From Thraustochytrium sp. TN22 (lineage: Eukaryota; Sar; Bigyra; Thraustochytrida; Thraustochytriidae), in NCBI GenBank assembly GCA_013306675.1, contig JABLUY010000146.1:32113-96112 (forward strand): a DNA stretch of 64,000 nucleotides. The letters run 5' to 3'. The position numbers and the translations under genes were made by a program. Each line of letters starts with the position of its first letter. The stretch's first letter is position 1. Of this stretch, positions 19,387 through 28,951 are shown one piece after another. The notes under the pieces were generated by a model, which made no database searches, had not been told where the DNA came from, and saw nothing but the letters and a program-made list of their open reading frames with translations.

Positions 19387-19589
19387 CCTGCCTCGCCGAG
19401 CGCTCTGCGAGCGACGCGCGCGTGCGCAGCCGGGGCCCGCCTGGAGCCCGGGCAAGCTGTGGTTCTGCGCAGCGGCGGCCGCGCGGCGCAACGCCGGCCG
19501 CGGCGTGCGCAACGCCGGCCCAACGGACCGCAGGCGGCGTCGAGCCCGCAAAGCGCGACAGAGCGCGAGTGGGGCGCGCGCGGCGGCGC
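19387..19589. promoter_or_regulatory. Compact bidirectional promoter, LRR / TOG genes
   Basis: 203 bp separate the two divergent ATGs. It includes a near-duplicated CGCAACGCCGGCC (about 19487-19499 and 19507-19519). Both leaders must lie here, so the genes probably share regulatory DNA. Confidence 0.55.
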
Positions 19590-21359
19590 ATGGGGCCCGC
19601 GCGCGAGGGCGATGCGGAGGCGGAGGAGGAGCTGGCGGGCGCCAGCTGGGACGAGCAGGAGGCGCGCGCGCGCGCGAGGGCGTGCGTGGCGCTGCTGCGC
19701 AGCAAGGAGGACTGGCAGCGCCAGGCGAGGGGCCTGCGCACGCTGCGCGCGCTGGCGGAGAGGGCGCCGCAGGTGCTGCGCGAGGACGCAGCGCTGTACA
19801 GGACGCTCCTGGGCTGGGCCGTGCGCTGCCTGGCGTCGCTGCGGTCCGCCGTGTCCAAGGGCGCCGCGCAGACGCTGTCGGAGCTCTTCGGCCGCCTCGG
19901 CGCCGACCTCAACCTCCCGCTCGCCGACGAGCTCGTGCCAGCGCTCCTCAAGCGCGCCTGTGACAACACCAGCGAGTTCATACGTCTGCACGCCGACCAG
20001 GCGCTCGCCGTCTTTTGCGCGCACTGCGCCTCGCGGGACGTCCTCGCGCGGCTCCTGCGCTACGTGCAGCACGCCAACCCCATGGTGCGAGAGACCGCGC
20101 TCGTGGCCATCGCCCGCTGCTTGCGCGCGGCGCCCGCGCTCCGCGACGCCCCGGGCTTGGCGCCCGCTGTCGACACGGCGCGTGCCGACGCCAGCCCGCA
20201 GGTGAGGCGTGCGGCCTCGGACCTGCGAAGCCTGCTCGGCGCCGTCACGCCGGAGAACTTTTTGCCCCCGCGCTCCGCGCGTTCGCCCGTTTCCAAGCCA
20301 GCCGCGGCGGCGCCCGTTTCCAAGCCGGCCACGGCGGCAGCGATGAAGCCGTCCTTTCTCCCGAGGCTGGGCGGCAAGCCGCCCGCGTCCTCGTCCTCGT
20401 CCTCGTCCTCGGCAGTCCCGAGCCTGCCGGTGCGCGAGGCGAGGCTATCCAGCGCCGCGCCCGCCACGGACGATGAGCTCGGCACGCAGCACAGCATGTC
20501 CATGGACACCTGGCGGCGCGCGCGCGCGGAGCAGGCCCGCTTGCCGTCGCCCATCAAGCAGGGGCGCCAGTCTTCGCCGATGCGGCAAGGACGAGGGCCG
20601 CCGGGGAGCCCAACCAAGCTGGCGTCGCGAGGGGTCGCTTCGCCCTTGGTCCACGCTCCGCGCCGCCCTGCAGCAGGCTCCCGCGAGCGCCAGGAGCCGC
20701 ACTGCAAGCCGCGTCTGCGGCCGCTGGCCTCTTCGGATCCGCGCCAAAGGCCGCACGCGCCACGGGCGCCGCAGCTCTCCGCGCCGCACAACATGCGGCC
20801 GAGCAAGCCGCAGGCCGACCTGAGCCTCCCGCCGACCGACATTGGGGCGTACGCCTTTGACTACCACCAGATGTCGAACCAGCAAGCGTCGCTCCCGCGG
20901 ATGCAGCAGCGATTGCCGTCCATGCCCGCCGAACGGGACCCACCTGCCGCACTGGGCACGACCGTGCATGCGGCCGCCCAGGCTGCCGTGCCCGCCGCGC
21001 CCGTAGCGCTGCAGGCGCCGAGACCGGTCCAACTGCGCGGAATTGTGACGCCAGCGGCCACGGGCGCGGCAGCGATGGCGGACGACATCTGGGCGCCTGT
21101 GCCCGAGACGGACGTCTCGCTGCCGACGACGGTGCAGAGGCCGCCGAACCAGGACGCCGACGAGCGCCGCCTGTGGCGCGAGATTGCCGACCTGGAGCAA
21201 CGCTTGGCCCAGGTCCGTGCGCGCTCGCACCTGCGTCGCGTGCGGGTTGCTGGCGGCGTGGACGCCGCGCCTCCGGAGCTTGGGCTCAGCCCCATGGGCG
21301 CTGCGATCTACGCCCGTGCCGTCACCGAGGCGCCGCCATACAAGGATCTCCGCAGATGA
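19590..21359 (+). CDS. TOG/HEAT-repeat microtubule-associated-like protein
   Basis: 589 residues from the ATG at 19590. Residues about 15-235 are paired HEAT helices with a TOG/CLASP-N look: LRTLRALAERAPQVL, VSKGAAQTLSELFGRLGADL, FIRLHADQALAVFCAHC, NPMVRETALVAIARCL. One such array is the size of a single TOG domain, the module that binds free tubulin in CLASP, XMAP215 and TOGARAM proteins. The rest (about 240-560) is Ser/Pro/Arg-rich and disordered, ending in a short coiled coil (DERRLWREIADLEQRLAQV) and a conserved-looking tail. Basic Ser/Pro linkers beside TOG domains usually contact the microtubule lattice. The assignment is by pattern; a general armadillo-type protein is the alternative. 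Confidence 0.7.
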   Translation: MGPAREGDAEAEEELAGASWDEQEARARARACVALLRSKEDWQRQARGLRTLRALAERAPQVLREDAALYRTLLGWAVRCLASLRSAVSKGAAQTLSELFGRLGADLNLPLADELVPALLKRACDNTSEFIRLHADQALAVFCAHCASRDVLARLLRYVQHANPMVRETALVAIARCLRAAPALRDAPGLAPAVDTARADASPQVRRAASDLRSLLGAVTPENFLPPRSARSPVSKPAAAAPVSKPATAAAMKPSFLPRLGGKPPASSSSSSSSAVPSLPVREARLSSAAPATDDELGTQHSMSMDTWRRARAEQARLPSPIKQGRQSSPMRQGRGPPGSPTKLASRGVASPLVHAPRRPAAGSRERQEPHCKPRLRPLASSDPRQRPHAPRAPQLSAPHNMRPSKPQADLSLPPTDIGAYAFDYHQMSNQQASLPRMQQRLPSMPAERDPPAALGTTVHAAAQAAVPAAPVALQAPRPVQLRGIVTPAATGAAAMADDIWAPVPETDVSLPTTVQRPPNQDADERRLWREIADLEQRLAQVRARSHLRRVRVAGGVDAAPPELGLSPMGAAIYARAVTEAPPYKDLRR

Positions 21360-22539
21360 ATGTTGTCTTCGGCGCCAAGGCACACGCTCGCTCTGCAAAG
21401 CTCCGGCAGGGCTGTCGGTCTTGGTCTCGCCGAAGAGCAAACCTCGCCCGCCCTGGAGCTCATTGTACTCTTAATATCAACGAGACTGAAATCTGATTCG
21501 TGGTCGCTTTCGGCCCGAACGTCCAAACTTATGCTGGTAGTCGTCCACGGCAGCCAGCGCATTCCCTCGATACGCGAGCGTCTCAGCACGCAAGAGCCGC
21601 CAAGAGCCGCTCCGTGCTTGCGCTCCCTCGCGCTCCCTCATCATATAAGCCTCGTTCCCTATGCTCGCTTGCTCCGTGCTTCAGCTAGCTCGCTAGCCTC
21701 GTCCCGGCCCGACGGCCGCAACGAACCGCGGCCCGGCGCCGACGTCGAGCCCTCGGCGCCCGAACCCAGGTCGGCCGACGTCCAGCGGCCGCCGCCGCCG
21801 CGCGACCCGGGCCCGAGCTCCACGATTTCAGAGGCCGCTGACAGTGAGGTGCGCGCGTGCACTGGCAGGGCCGCGCAGGGCAGTGACGTTGAAGTTGTGT
21901 GCGGTCCCAATGCGCGCGGCGCAGGGCCCCGAGTCGGAGTCCGAGTCCGAGTCCGGGTCTGTAACGCAGTACTGCCGCGACGTGCGCTGACAGTGATCAT
22001 GAGAGCGGGCACTGCAGGCCGTCACTGTTACTAGCGCAGCCTGGTGCCACTGAAGTCGGCGGCGCGGCGGCGCGCGGGGGACGCGACGGCGGTACTGCTT
22101 CGGCAGCCGGCAGCGCGGCGGTACATAACTCCGTGCCGCGTGGCCGCCAGCCTGATGAGGTTGATACGCTGCAAGCATGCACAACGAACGAGGGCGGCGG
22201 TCCGGGAAGCACCTGGGGGAGCAGACCGGGTCCTCGGGTGACGTCGCACGCGCGGCCGGAGCTGCCTCTTAGCTCTTACTAACTAGGAACCTGAGGTCCG
22301 GACAAGTCCTGTCCTCTCGAGCATTCCTGAGAGCGAGAGAGAGCGCTCCGTCCGTGTGCAAAAGAGCAGCCAGCGGGCCGCCGCAATCACCTCTGGCTGG
22401 CTGCAGGGTTGTCTGACTGTCCCTGAGCAATCGTAGCTCCCTTGTGCTCATCGTCGTGGCGTCACTGGCAGGGCTGCGCGCGGCTGGCGGCCAGCAGTAC
22501 GGAAACCTCCCTGACCAAGCGCAACAAGAGCCGCACGTT
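21360..22539. other. Intergenic region
   Basis: 1.18 kb with no supported gene. It includes a GAGTCC hexamer run (about 21934-21958), CACTGGCA words (about 21859 and 22461), CAGCTAGCTCGCTAGC at about 21682 and TATAAG at about 21644. The dioxygenase frame is open from 22444 but has no ATG until 22540. Confidence 0.4.
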
Positions 22540-23661
22540 ATGATGATGGCGATGGGCCAGCAGCACGAGCAAAAGGCGCACCAGGAAGAACTCCTCAAGG
22601 GCGGCAAGTCCCCTGGCGTGGAGGTAGGAGAGGTGCCGCGCACGAACGTGCCTACCTGGAGACTGCTCGCGGTGCTTGCCCTCTGTGTGTTGGCGGGGCT
22701 CTCCGCCGCCGCGCCCCTGCACAGCAAGCAAGGACACGTGGTGGAGTGGGGCCCGAAGAGCCTCCGTATCGAGCCCATGGCGGGCAAGAGCTTCGGCGCC
22801 GAGGTCTACGGGTTCGACCCGCGTGCCATGGCGACGGACCTCGAGATGATGGCGCGCGTGCGGACAGCACTGGAGAAGCACCTCGTGCTGCGCTTTCACA
22901 ACGTGACTACGGAGCTAACGCCGGAGCTGCACTTGGCCTTTGGGCGCGGGCTAGGCCCCGTGGACGCGCGCATCTCGTCGCCGCCCGGCTACCTGCTCAA
23001 GGGCGTCTTCAACAGTCCGGCCCGCGTCAAGGAGGCGGCAGCCAAGGGCATCGACGCGCGCTCGCTGGGCCAGACGATGCGCGAGGCGATGGCGGCGTCC
23101 CGCATGCCGCCCGAGATTACGCGCATCGTCAAAGAGCCGAGCGACGTGGCAGCCTTCGGCGAGGGCTGGCACTCGGACATTACCTACCAGAAAGCGCCGC
23201 CCTTTGCCGCGGCGCTCGCCTCTCGCGACCTGCCGCCCGTGGGCCAGGGCAACACCTGGTTCCTCGACATGCGTGCCGCCTATGACAGGTTGCCCGAGGA
23301 CGTGCGCGCGCGTGTGGACGGCCGTGGCGCCAACCACACGGACGGGGACGAGCACTGGGCCGTGCACCCGGTGGTCCGCCACGACAACGTGCAGGGCCGC
23401 CGCAGCCTCTTTGTGAACCGCGCCTTCTCGCGGCACTTGGTGCCTGCCAACACGCCGGGGGACGAGGGCTTGCTTGAGACCCTGCTCGCCCACGTGGACG
23501 CGCTGCCCGTGGAGTGCCCTGAGAGCTTCCTGGACCTCACGTGGCGCGACGGCCAGATGCTCATCTGGGACGAGCGCTTCACGCAGCACGCCGCCATCGC
23601 GAACTACCACACGCGCCGCGAGATGCACCGCGTCCTCGTGTCAGGCACCATTCCATTTTGA
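22540..23661 (+). CDS. TauD/TfdA-family Fe(II)/2-oxoglutarate dioxygenase, membrane-anchored
   Basis: 373 residues from the run of ATGs at 22540. A hydrophobic segment at residues 40-58 (RLLAVLALCVLAGLSAAA) after a polar N-terminus predicts a signal anchor with the enzyme on the lumenal or outer side, unusual for this mostly cytosolic family. The TauD fold follows, with iron ligands H211-x-D213 (GEGWHSD) and a distal His, H350 (FTQHAAIANY), then Arg 360/364 for 2-oxoglutarate. The family hydroxylates taurine, alkylsulfates, chloro-aromatics and related acids. The substrate cannot be read here. All three metal ligands are present, so an active enzyme is likely. Confidence 0.85.
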   Translation: MMMAMGQQHEQKAHQEELLKGGKSPGVEVGEVPRTNVPTWRLLAVLALCVLAGLSAAAPLHSKQGHVVEWGPKSLRIEPMAGKSFGAEVYGFDPRAMATDLEMMARVRTALEKHLVLRFHNVTTELTPELHLAFGRGLGPVDARISSPPGYLLKGVFNSPARVKEAAAKGIDARSLGQTMREAMAASRMPPEITRIVKEPSDVAAFGEGWHSDITYQKAPPFAAALASRDLPPVGQGNTWFLDMRAAYDRLPEDVRARVDGRGANHTDGDEHWAVHPVVRHDNVQGRRSLFVNRAFSRHLVPANTPGDEGLLETLLAHVDALPVECPESFLDLTWRDGQMLIWDERFTQHAAIANYHTRREMHRVLVSGTIPF

Positions 23662-23689
23662 TGGGGCCGACTGTGACGACCAAGAACTG

Positions 23690-23760
23690 TATGAATACAG
23701 TGCAATGCAAAATGCCATGCAATGCAGTGCAAAATGCAACGCAATGAAATATTGTAAATG
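23690..23760. repeat. Degenerate TGCAA-type pentamer run
   Basis: About 70 bp of interrupted ATGCAA/GTGCAA units just after the dioxygenase stop. It is A/T-rich against the regional average and may contain the 3' end of that transcript. Confidence 0.55.
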
Positions 23761-23899
23761 ATTTGGTTCCTGGAAAGAGAGTCAAAGCGGGAGAGAACTT
23801 CGGTTGCTTTGCACCCGGCGCTCGCTCTGCCGCAGTCAATGCAACAGAGGCCGTGCGCCAGGTGGACGAAGAAAATTGAGCTACGTACTGCGACTTGTA

Positions 23900-25537
23900 C
23901 TAGTGAAAGGAGCCACCCTGCTGGTAGCCGAGCTCCTTGGAGCGCAAAAGCGCCTGGTCGGCGCTCTCGACGTCGTCGAGGGCGGCAAAGACGCGCGCCA
24001 GGAGGTGCCACGCAGACGGGCTGTTCGGGTTGCGAAAGGTGCGCTCGCTGAGGTAGGCGCGTGCGAGCAGGAGCTGGCGGTCCGGGTCGGCGATGTTCTG
24101 CGCGAGCGGCTTGTCGGTATCGACGTCGATACGCGCGCTGCGCAGCAGGCTGTCGGCGTAGGTGGCCTCGATGAGCGCCACCTCACTGAGGCGGCCCGCG
24201 ATGAGCGGCCAGTCGGCGCGAGAGCGCGCGAGAAGGTGCGCAGCGCGCGCGTGGTCGGCCCGCGAGTGGAGCAGAAAGCCTTCGCACACGTCGCGCAGGC
24301 CGGTCGCGGGCGGCAGCGCCTCCACCATGGAGCTCGCGGCTGCGTCGTCACCGACGCCGAGCGCAACGATGAGGCGCTGCAGGTAGAGCAGGGGTTCGAG
24401 GCGCGGGTCGAGGTGTGGGTCGTCCGGGAGTGCCGCGGCGATCTTCTGGAAGCGGTCCGTGAGCGTGGGCGTGCGGCGGCGCGGGCCCTCGTCGTTGCCG
24501 GAGCGAAAGTACTTGCGCAGGTCGAAGGAGGGCTGGTCCTCGTCCAGCGCGGCGAACCAGCGGTCGGTGGCGCCGACCAGGCGCGCGCGCCACAGCAGCG
24601 AGGCGGCGAGCGGCCAGGAGGCGGGCCAGACCTGGTCCATGGAGAGCAGCGTGTCACAGTTCTGCACAGCCGGGCGCAGCTTGGCCGGCTCGATGGACGC
24701 GACGCCCTGCAGGTAGTAGAACTCCGCGGTGAGCGCCGAGGACGCCTTGAGGCCCTCTTCGTACACGTGCTCGAGCTCGCGCGCCAGCCGCACGCATTCG
24801 CGGAAGCGGTGCGAGGCGAGGAAACCGTGCGCCGTGCCGAGCGCCGCGACGCCACACATGGGCTCCAGCGAGAGGGCCTGGCCCGCGACGCGCTCCGCCT
24901 CGGCCATGAAGCCACACTCAAAGAGCGCGTCGGCGCGTAGGGCCAGCACGGCCGGGTAGCTGGGCAGCTCCGGCACCCAGGCCACGAGTGCGCGCTCCAC
25001 GCTGGCCAGCGCCTCGCGCGGCCGCCCGCGCCGCATGTGCGCGCCCTGCAGGCAGCGCAGCGCCAGCACGTGGTACGGGTTGTGCAGCAGGCGCTCCTCC
25101 CAGATGGCGCAGGCGCGTTCCGTCTCGCCCTCGTGCAGCGCCAGCGCCGAGTCCACCAGGCAGGCGGCGTCCTCCGAGACCGCGACGCTGGCCCCGCCGG
25201 CCTGCTGCCTGCGTTCCAGCAGCGCCGCCACGGCCGCCGCCAGCGCCTCCTTGGTGCTCACCGCCGGGCTGCGCTCGAAGACGGCGGCCAGCGCCCAGAG
25301 CGCCTCGGCCGACCCGCACTGCAGCGCCCCGCTGCTGGCCAGCTCCGCCGCCGCCTCGGCTGGCCGCCCGTAGCCGCACGCCAGCTGCGCCGCCGCCTCG
25401 CCGAAGGCGGCCACGCTCTGCGCCGCCGCCAAAACATCGCCGCCCGCCACCACGCGCACGCTGCTGTACGTGCAGACCGCCTCGCGCGCCTCCGCGCCTG
25501 CGCGCGAGCTCAGCCCGCGCCGCGCCGCGCGCCACAT
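23900..25537 (-). CDS. TPR protein, TTC38-like, probably mitochondrial
   Basis: 545 residues from the ATG at 25537. The N-terminus MWRAARRGLSSRAGAEAREA is Arg/Ser-rich with an RRGLSS processing-like site, pointing to mitochondria. The rest is tetratricopeptide-like helical hairpins. LVDSALALHEGETERACAIW, HNPYHVLALRCLQGAHMRRG and SYPAVLALRADALFECG are reminiscent of TTC38 proteins, which have long degenerate TPRs of unknown function. LSMDQVWPASW also resembles that family, but I cannot confirm orthology. No catalytic motif is seen. The leader upstream is an acidic-looking GAGGAC repeat tract. The gene heads the minus-strand run that continues with the SWEET array. Confidence 0.7.
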   Translation of the reverse strand: MWRAARRGLSSRAGAEAREAVCTYSSVRVVAGGDVLAAAQSVAAFGEAAAQLACGYGRPAEAAAELASSGALQCGSAEALWALAAVFERSPAVSTKEALAAAVAALLERRQQAGGASVAVSEDAACLVDSALALHEGETERACAIWEERLLHNPYHVLALRCLQGAHMRRGRPREALASVERALVAWVPELPSYPAVLALRADALFECGFMAEAERVAGQALSLEPMCGVAALGTAHGFLASHRFRECVRLARELEHVYEEGLKASSALTAEFYYLQGVASIEPAKLRPAVQNCDTLLSMDQVWPASWPLAASLLWRARLVGATDRWFAALDEDQPSFDLRKYFRSGNDEGPRRRTPTLTDRFQKIAAALPDDPHLDPRLEPLLYLQRLIVALGVGDDAAASSMVEALPPATGLRDVCEGFLLHSRADHARAAHLLARSRADWPLIAGRLSEVALIEATYADSLLRSARIDVDTDKPLAQNIADPDRQLLLARAYLSERTFRNPNSPSAWHLLARVFAALDDVESADQALLRSKELGYQQGGSFH

Positions 25538-25962
25538 CCTGCCCGCGCGCCCCTTGAACTTGTGTTTCAAGTTGAGGGTCTGGACTCTGGACGCGCGCGA
25601 CCACGAGAACGAGGACGAGGAGGACGAGGGAGAGGAGGAGGAGGAGGACGAGGACGAGGACGAAAATGACGACGACGACGAGGACGACGACCAAAAGGAG
25701 GAGGAGGATCGCAGGGTGGCGTGCAGGGGACGAAGAGGACCAGGCTTGGTGGCGATGGCGAGGTCGAGATTGATGGCGCCGAGGTTGAGGTTTTCCTCAG
25801 CTCTGGCCTTCGACTTCAACGCCTCGACGCTAGTCTTGACGCTCAGACCAAGACTGGAGTGTGCGATTGAAGAGCGGTTCACGCCGCCTTGGTAGCTACG
25901 GAAAGTTTTGTGAGTATACTGTTACACGCTCAACACGGTGGACAGACAACTTGGGGACCCGA
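25538..25962. other. Gap between TPR gene and SWEET array
   Basis: 425 bp. TCAAGTTG occurs at 25567-25574, next to CCTTGAACTTG, about 30 bp upstream of the TPR ATG. A GAGGACGAG-type repeat spans about 25605-25715. The remainder is ordinary. It serves as the TPR promoter and the 3' flank of the first transporter. Confidence 0.45.
25605..25715. repeat. GAGGACGAG-type purine-rich repeat
   Basis: About 110 bp of GAGGAC/GACGAC trinucleotide mixtures, giving one purine-rich and one pyrimidine-rich strand. It lies 70-180 bp upstream of the TPR start codon, in its presumed promoter. Confidence 0.7.
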
Positions 25963-26805
25963 TCAAACCAAGGCGACGCGGTCCGAGGTGTTGAGAGGCT
26001 CGACAAAGGAGAGCGGCGGGCGGTAAGAACCCTGATCGGCCTGCTGAACGAGCGGCGGAGGGGTGCCGGCGAGATCCCGGGCAGAAACGGCGTCGCCTGC
26101 GGTGACGGCAGCGGTGGTGGCTGCGGTGTCCTCCGTGACAACAGGTGTGGCATCGAGTGGAGCGCGCTCGCCGCGGCCATAGCGGAGCACGAAGCCAAGC
26201 TGCATGAGGCCAAACATGAGACCGACGAGGCTCTGCACGAGCGGCCAAAGATCGAAGTCAAAGTACAGGAAGATGCTCCACATGGAGTTGGAGATGATCT
26301 GCATGGTGAGGAAGCCGCGGTTGATGGAAGAGGCGTTGCGCGTGAGCATGATGACGCGCATGTTGCGCAGTGGCGAGGCGTAGGAAGCGCAGGTAGCCAG
26401 CAGGCTGTAGATGCCGACGGCCGAGGTGGCCTGCGCCCGGTTGAAGAGGCTCCAGACGACAAAGGCGGCGATGATGGAGAGCTGCATCAAGAAGATGATC
26501 TCCATGCGGCGGATGGCTTTGGAACGCGAGGATAGCTCGGCGACCGAGAGCAAGTAGAATGCGTTCATGATGACGCCGCCGATGGAGCCCAGCGTGTGGT
26601 AGTAGACGCCCGAAAGGCCGCCGTAGATGGACCAGAGGATGGCCTGTGGCATGGTCATGGCAAAGAGCACCGGGTCGAGGCTGCCGAGGTGGCCGCGCCT
26701 GCGTGCCTCTAGCACTGCGTACATGGGCCCCATGTGCAGGCCCTCTGTGCACACGAGGCCGAGGATGGGCGCCACGCGCGTCACGAAGAAGTCCGCGCTG
26801 CTCAT
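25963..26805 (-). CDS. SWEET/MtN3-type transporter, array copy 1
   Basis: 280 residues from the ATG at 26805 (CGCCATGAG). Seven hydrophobic helices fill residues 5-212 in the 3+1+3 arrangement of eukaryotic SWEETs: two MtN3 repeats around a linker helix. Recognisable elements are LGSLDPVLFAMTMPQAILW in repeat one and YASPLRNMRVIMLTRNASS followed by INRGFLTMQ in repeat two. SWEETs are facilitative sugar uniporters of plasma or internal membranes. The 68-residue tail ends GSYRPPLSFVEP...DRVALV, almost as in copy 2, so copies 1 and 2 form subgroup A. The usual pocket asparagines are replaced (see findings), so the substrate is uncertain. Confidence 0.85.
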   Translation of the reverse strand: MSSADFFVTRVAPILGLVCTEGLHMGPMYAVLEARRRGHLGSLDPVLFAMTMPQAILWSIYGGLSGVYYHTLGSIGGVIMNAFYLLSVAELSSRSKAIRRMEIIFLMQLSIIAAFVVWSLFNRAQATSAVGIYSLLATCASYASPLRNMRVIMLTRNASSINRGFLTMQIISNSMWSIFLYFDFDLWPLVQSLVGLMFGLMQLGFVLRYGRGERAPLDATPVVTEDTAATTAAVTAGDAVSARDLAGTPPPLVQQADQGSYRPPLSFVEPLNTSDRVALV

Positions 26806-27350
26806 GGCGGCTGTGCTGCGAGCGCGAGGGCGAGCGACCGTGCGAGCGACCGTGCGAGCGAGCAAGGAGGCAAGGCTGACAGGGCGTCTCAGCTTTGCGG
26901 GCGGGCGGCGTTGAACCCCAGCTCACCGCGCCGCGCCCCGCCCTCTTCTTGGGACGAGCTGCACTGGCCGCCGCAAGGTCGCAGCGGCGGCATCGGCCTG
27001 GGGCGCGCAGAACTCGCAGCCGCCGCCGGCGGCGGCGCGGCGCGGCGTGACCCTGGGACGGCCCAATTGCCCACAGTTCGTGGCTGCTACCTTGCTTGCC
27101 AGTGGACGCGCAACTTGAAGAAAAGTACTGGTGGGAGCCTTTTACCGTGGCCAGCGAAAACCAGCCTGAGTTCGCACTGTAAGCCAAGCTAGCTAGCTAG
27201 CTAGTAGAGCGACGCCTAACGTTAGCGGACCGCCACGCGCTCCTGCTTCGTCTCACTTGGTTGGTGTTTTGTCAGTTGCACCTGGCTGTTCTTTTTTTTT
27301 CCTTCGATGCCGGGCTGCTGCAGACTGCACTGTCCTGGTAAAGATCACGA
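26806..27350. promoter_or_regulatory. Promoter region of SWEET copy 1
   Basis: 545 bp. GAGCGACCGTGC repeats lie just upstream of the ATG. At 27098-27118, GCCAGTGG is followed six bases later by CAACTTGA, a pairing seen elsewhere in the window. CTAGCTAGCTAG is at about 27188-27203. No ORF. Confidence 0.4.
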
Positions 27351-28190
27351 TCACACGAGGGCCACGCGGTCCGTCGTCTGCATCGGCTCGACGTAGGAAA
27401 GCGGAGGGCGGTATGAGCCCTCCGAGGCAGCAACGACGGACGGCAGGCCGGAAAGGTCCTCGGCCGCAACGGCCTCGGCCTCAGCAGCAGCTGCTGCTGC
27501 TGCTGCGGAGGCGGCGGAGGGCGGCGCTGTATCCGAGGTGCGCATGCCGCGGCCATAGCGAAGCACAAAGGCGACCTGGAGGACGCCAAAGAAGACGCCG
27601 ATGACGCTCTGCACGAGCGGCCAAAGGTCAAAATCGAAGAAGAGGTAGACGCTCCACATGGTGTTGGAGAGGATGGACATGAAGAGGAAGCCGCGGTTAA
27701 TGGAGGAGGCGTCGCGCGTAAGCATGATGAGCCGCAGGTTGCGCAGCGGCGAGCCGTAGGACGCGCAGGACGCGACGAGGCTGTAGACGCCGACTGCCGT
27801 GGTGGCGCCGGCGCGGTCAAAGAGGCCCCAGACGACGAAGGCGCAGATGAGCGAGAGCTGCAGGAGCAGCACGGTCTCCATGCGGCGCACCGCCGGGCTG
27901 CGCGTGGACACTTCGGCGGCGGAGAGCAAGTAAAAGGCGCCGAGGACAATGCCGCCGACGGATCCCAGGACATAGTAAATGTTGCCGGTGAGGCCGCCGT
28001 AGAGCACCCAGAGGATGGCCTGCGGCGTGGTCATGGCGAAGAGCACCGGGTCGAGGCTACCCAGGCGGCCGCGCTTGCGCGCCTCCAGGACCGCGTACAT
28101 GGGCCCTAGGTGGAGGCCTGAGGTCACGATGACGCCAAGGACAGGCGCCACCTGCGTCGCGAAGACGCTGCTCACCTCACCCGTCGGCAT
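27351..28190 (-). CDS. SWEET/MtN3-type transporter, array copy 2
   Basis: 279 residues from the ATG at 28190. Seven membrane helices with the same landmarks as copy 1: LGSLDPVLFAMTTPQAILW, YGSPLRNLRLIMLTRDASS, then INRGFLFM and DFDLWPLVQS. The tail contains an Ala/Glu run and ends GSYRPPLSYVEP...DRVALV. Copies 1 and 2 are the most similar adjacent pair by eye, over both membrane core and tail, so they probably arose by one tandem duplication. The end motif, kept while the tail middle diverged, may be a sorting or partner-binding signal. Confidence 0.85.
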   Translation of the reverse strand: MPTGEVSSVFATQVAPVLGVIVTSGLHLGPMYAVLEARKRGRLGSLDPVLFAMTTPQAILWVLYGGLTGNIYYVLGSVGGIVLGAFYLLSAAEVSTRSPAVRRMETVLLLQLSLICAFVVWGLFDRAGATTAVGVYSLVASCASYGSPLRNLRLIMLTRDASSINRGFLFMSILSNTMWSVYLFFDFDLWPLVQSVIGVFFGVLQVAFVLRYGRGMRTSDTAPPSAASAAAAAAAAEAEAVAAEDLSGLPSVVAASEGSYRPPLSYVEPMQTTDRVALV

Positions 28191-28951
28191 GGCTGCTGCC
28201 GTGCGTGGGTGCCGGCCGCGCCGCTACTTGGTCGGCCGTCGAAGGGCGCCAGGGTTTTGGTCTGCCCACCACTGCAGCAACGTGAAGGCGTGGCAGCCGC
28301 TGCCTGCCAGGCGACGCACGGCCCGATCGGTCCATCACAGCAGCGCCTGCGCCTGCACCGGCCGCGGCAGTTTGGCCGCCGCGCGCGCGCTGCTGCATTA
28401 TGAGAAGAGTACGCCCCGCAGCTCGTGCTCGCGAACCCGGAGGTGAACAACTCCTGGGCCCCGCTCAAGTGCGACTGCGTGCGCTCCCGGGGCGGGCCTA
28501 GCCTTAGTAGTTGAGTCCGAGTCAGGGCGGTTCGGCCGGCTCGGCGCGGCTCGGCGGCTCGGGGGCCAGTCGAAGGTTCTGCGCACGCTGCGAACCGCAT
28601 GCAGGCGCAGGCTGAAGGCAGACTGCCCGCCGGTTCTTTGAAGCTGCAAACATGGGCGGAACTTGAGGCCGTCGCGCGCGCGCTGCCCGGTCGCCGTCTG
28701 GCTGTGAGGAAAGCAGCTCGTGTGCGGCTTGCAACAGGTAGCTGGCCGCGTGCAGGGTTCTGTTCTTGCGTGTAATACGGTTGACGCTGCAAGCATGGGC
28801 AAAGAGGCGCGTGAGTTACAACAAGGTTGAGCTCCCGGGCCGGCGGCGTCGGGACGGCGTCGGCCGACAGGCCCTGGCGTCAGCCTGCCGGAGCGTCTGT
28901 ATTCTGTGTCGAGCTGCAAAATCTTTCAGGGGCGTCGTTACTTGGTCTTTG
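28191..28951. promoter_or_regulatory. Gap between SWEET copies 2 and 3
   Basis: 761 bp serving as promoter for copy 2 and 3' flank of copy 3. GAGTCCGAGTC is at about 28514, and GGCTCGGCGCGGCTCGG pentamer-like units follow. No supported ORF. Confidence 0.4.

Noticed and set aside
21360-22034. 224-codon plus-strand ORF after the TOG gene
   Set aside because: No domain, no convincing start context, and ends in a translated GAGTCC repeat (VRVRVRV).
22444-22539. Earlier start of the TauD protein at 22444
   Set aside because: The codon is GTG. A nuclear gene should use ATG, and the first in frame is at 22540.
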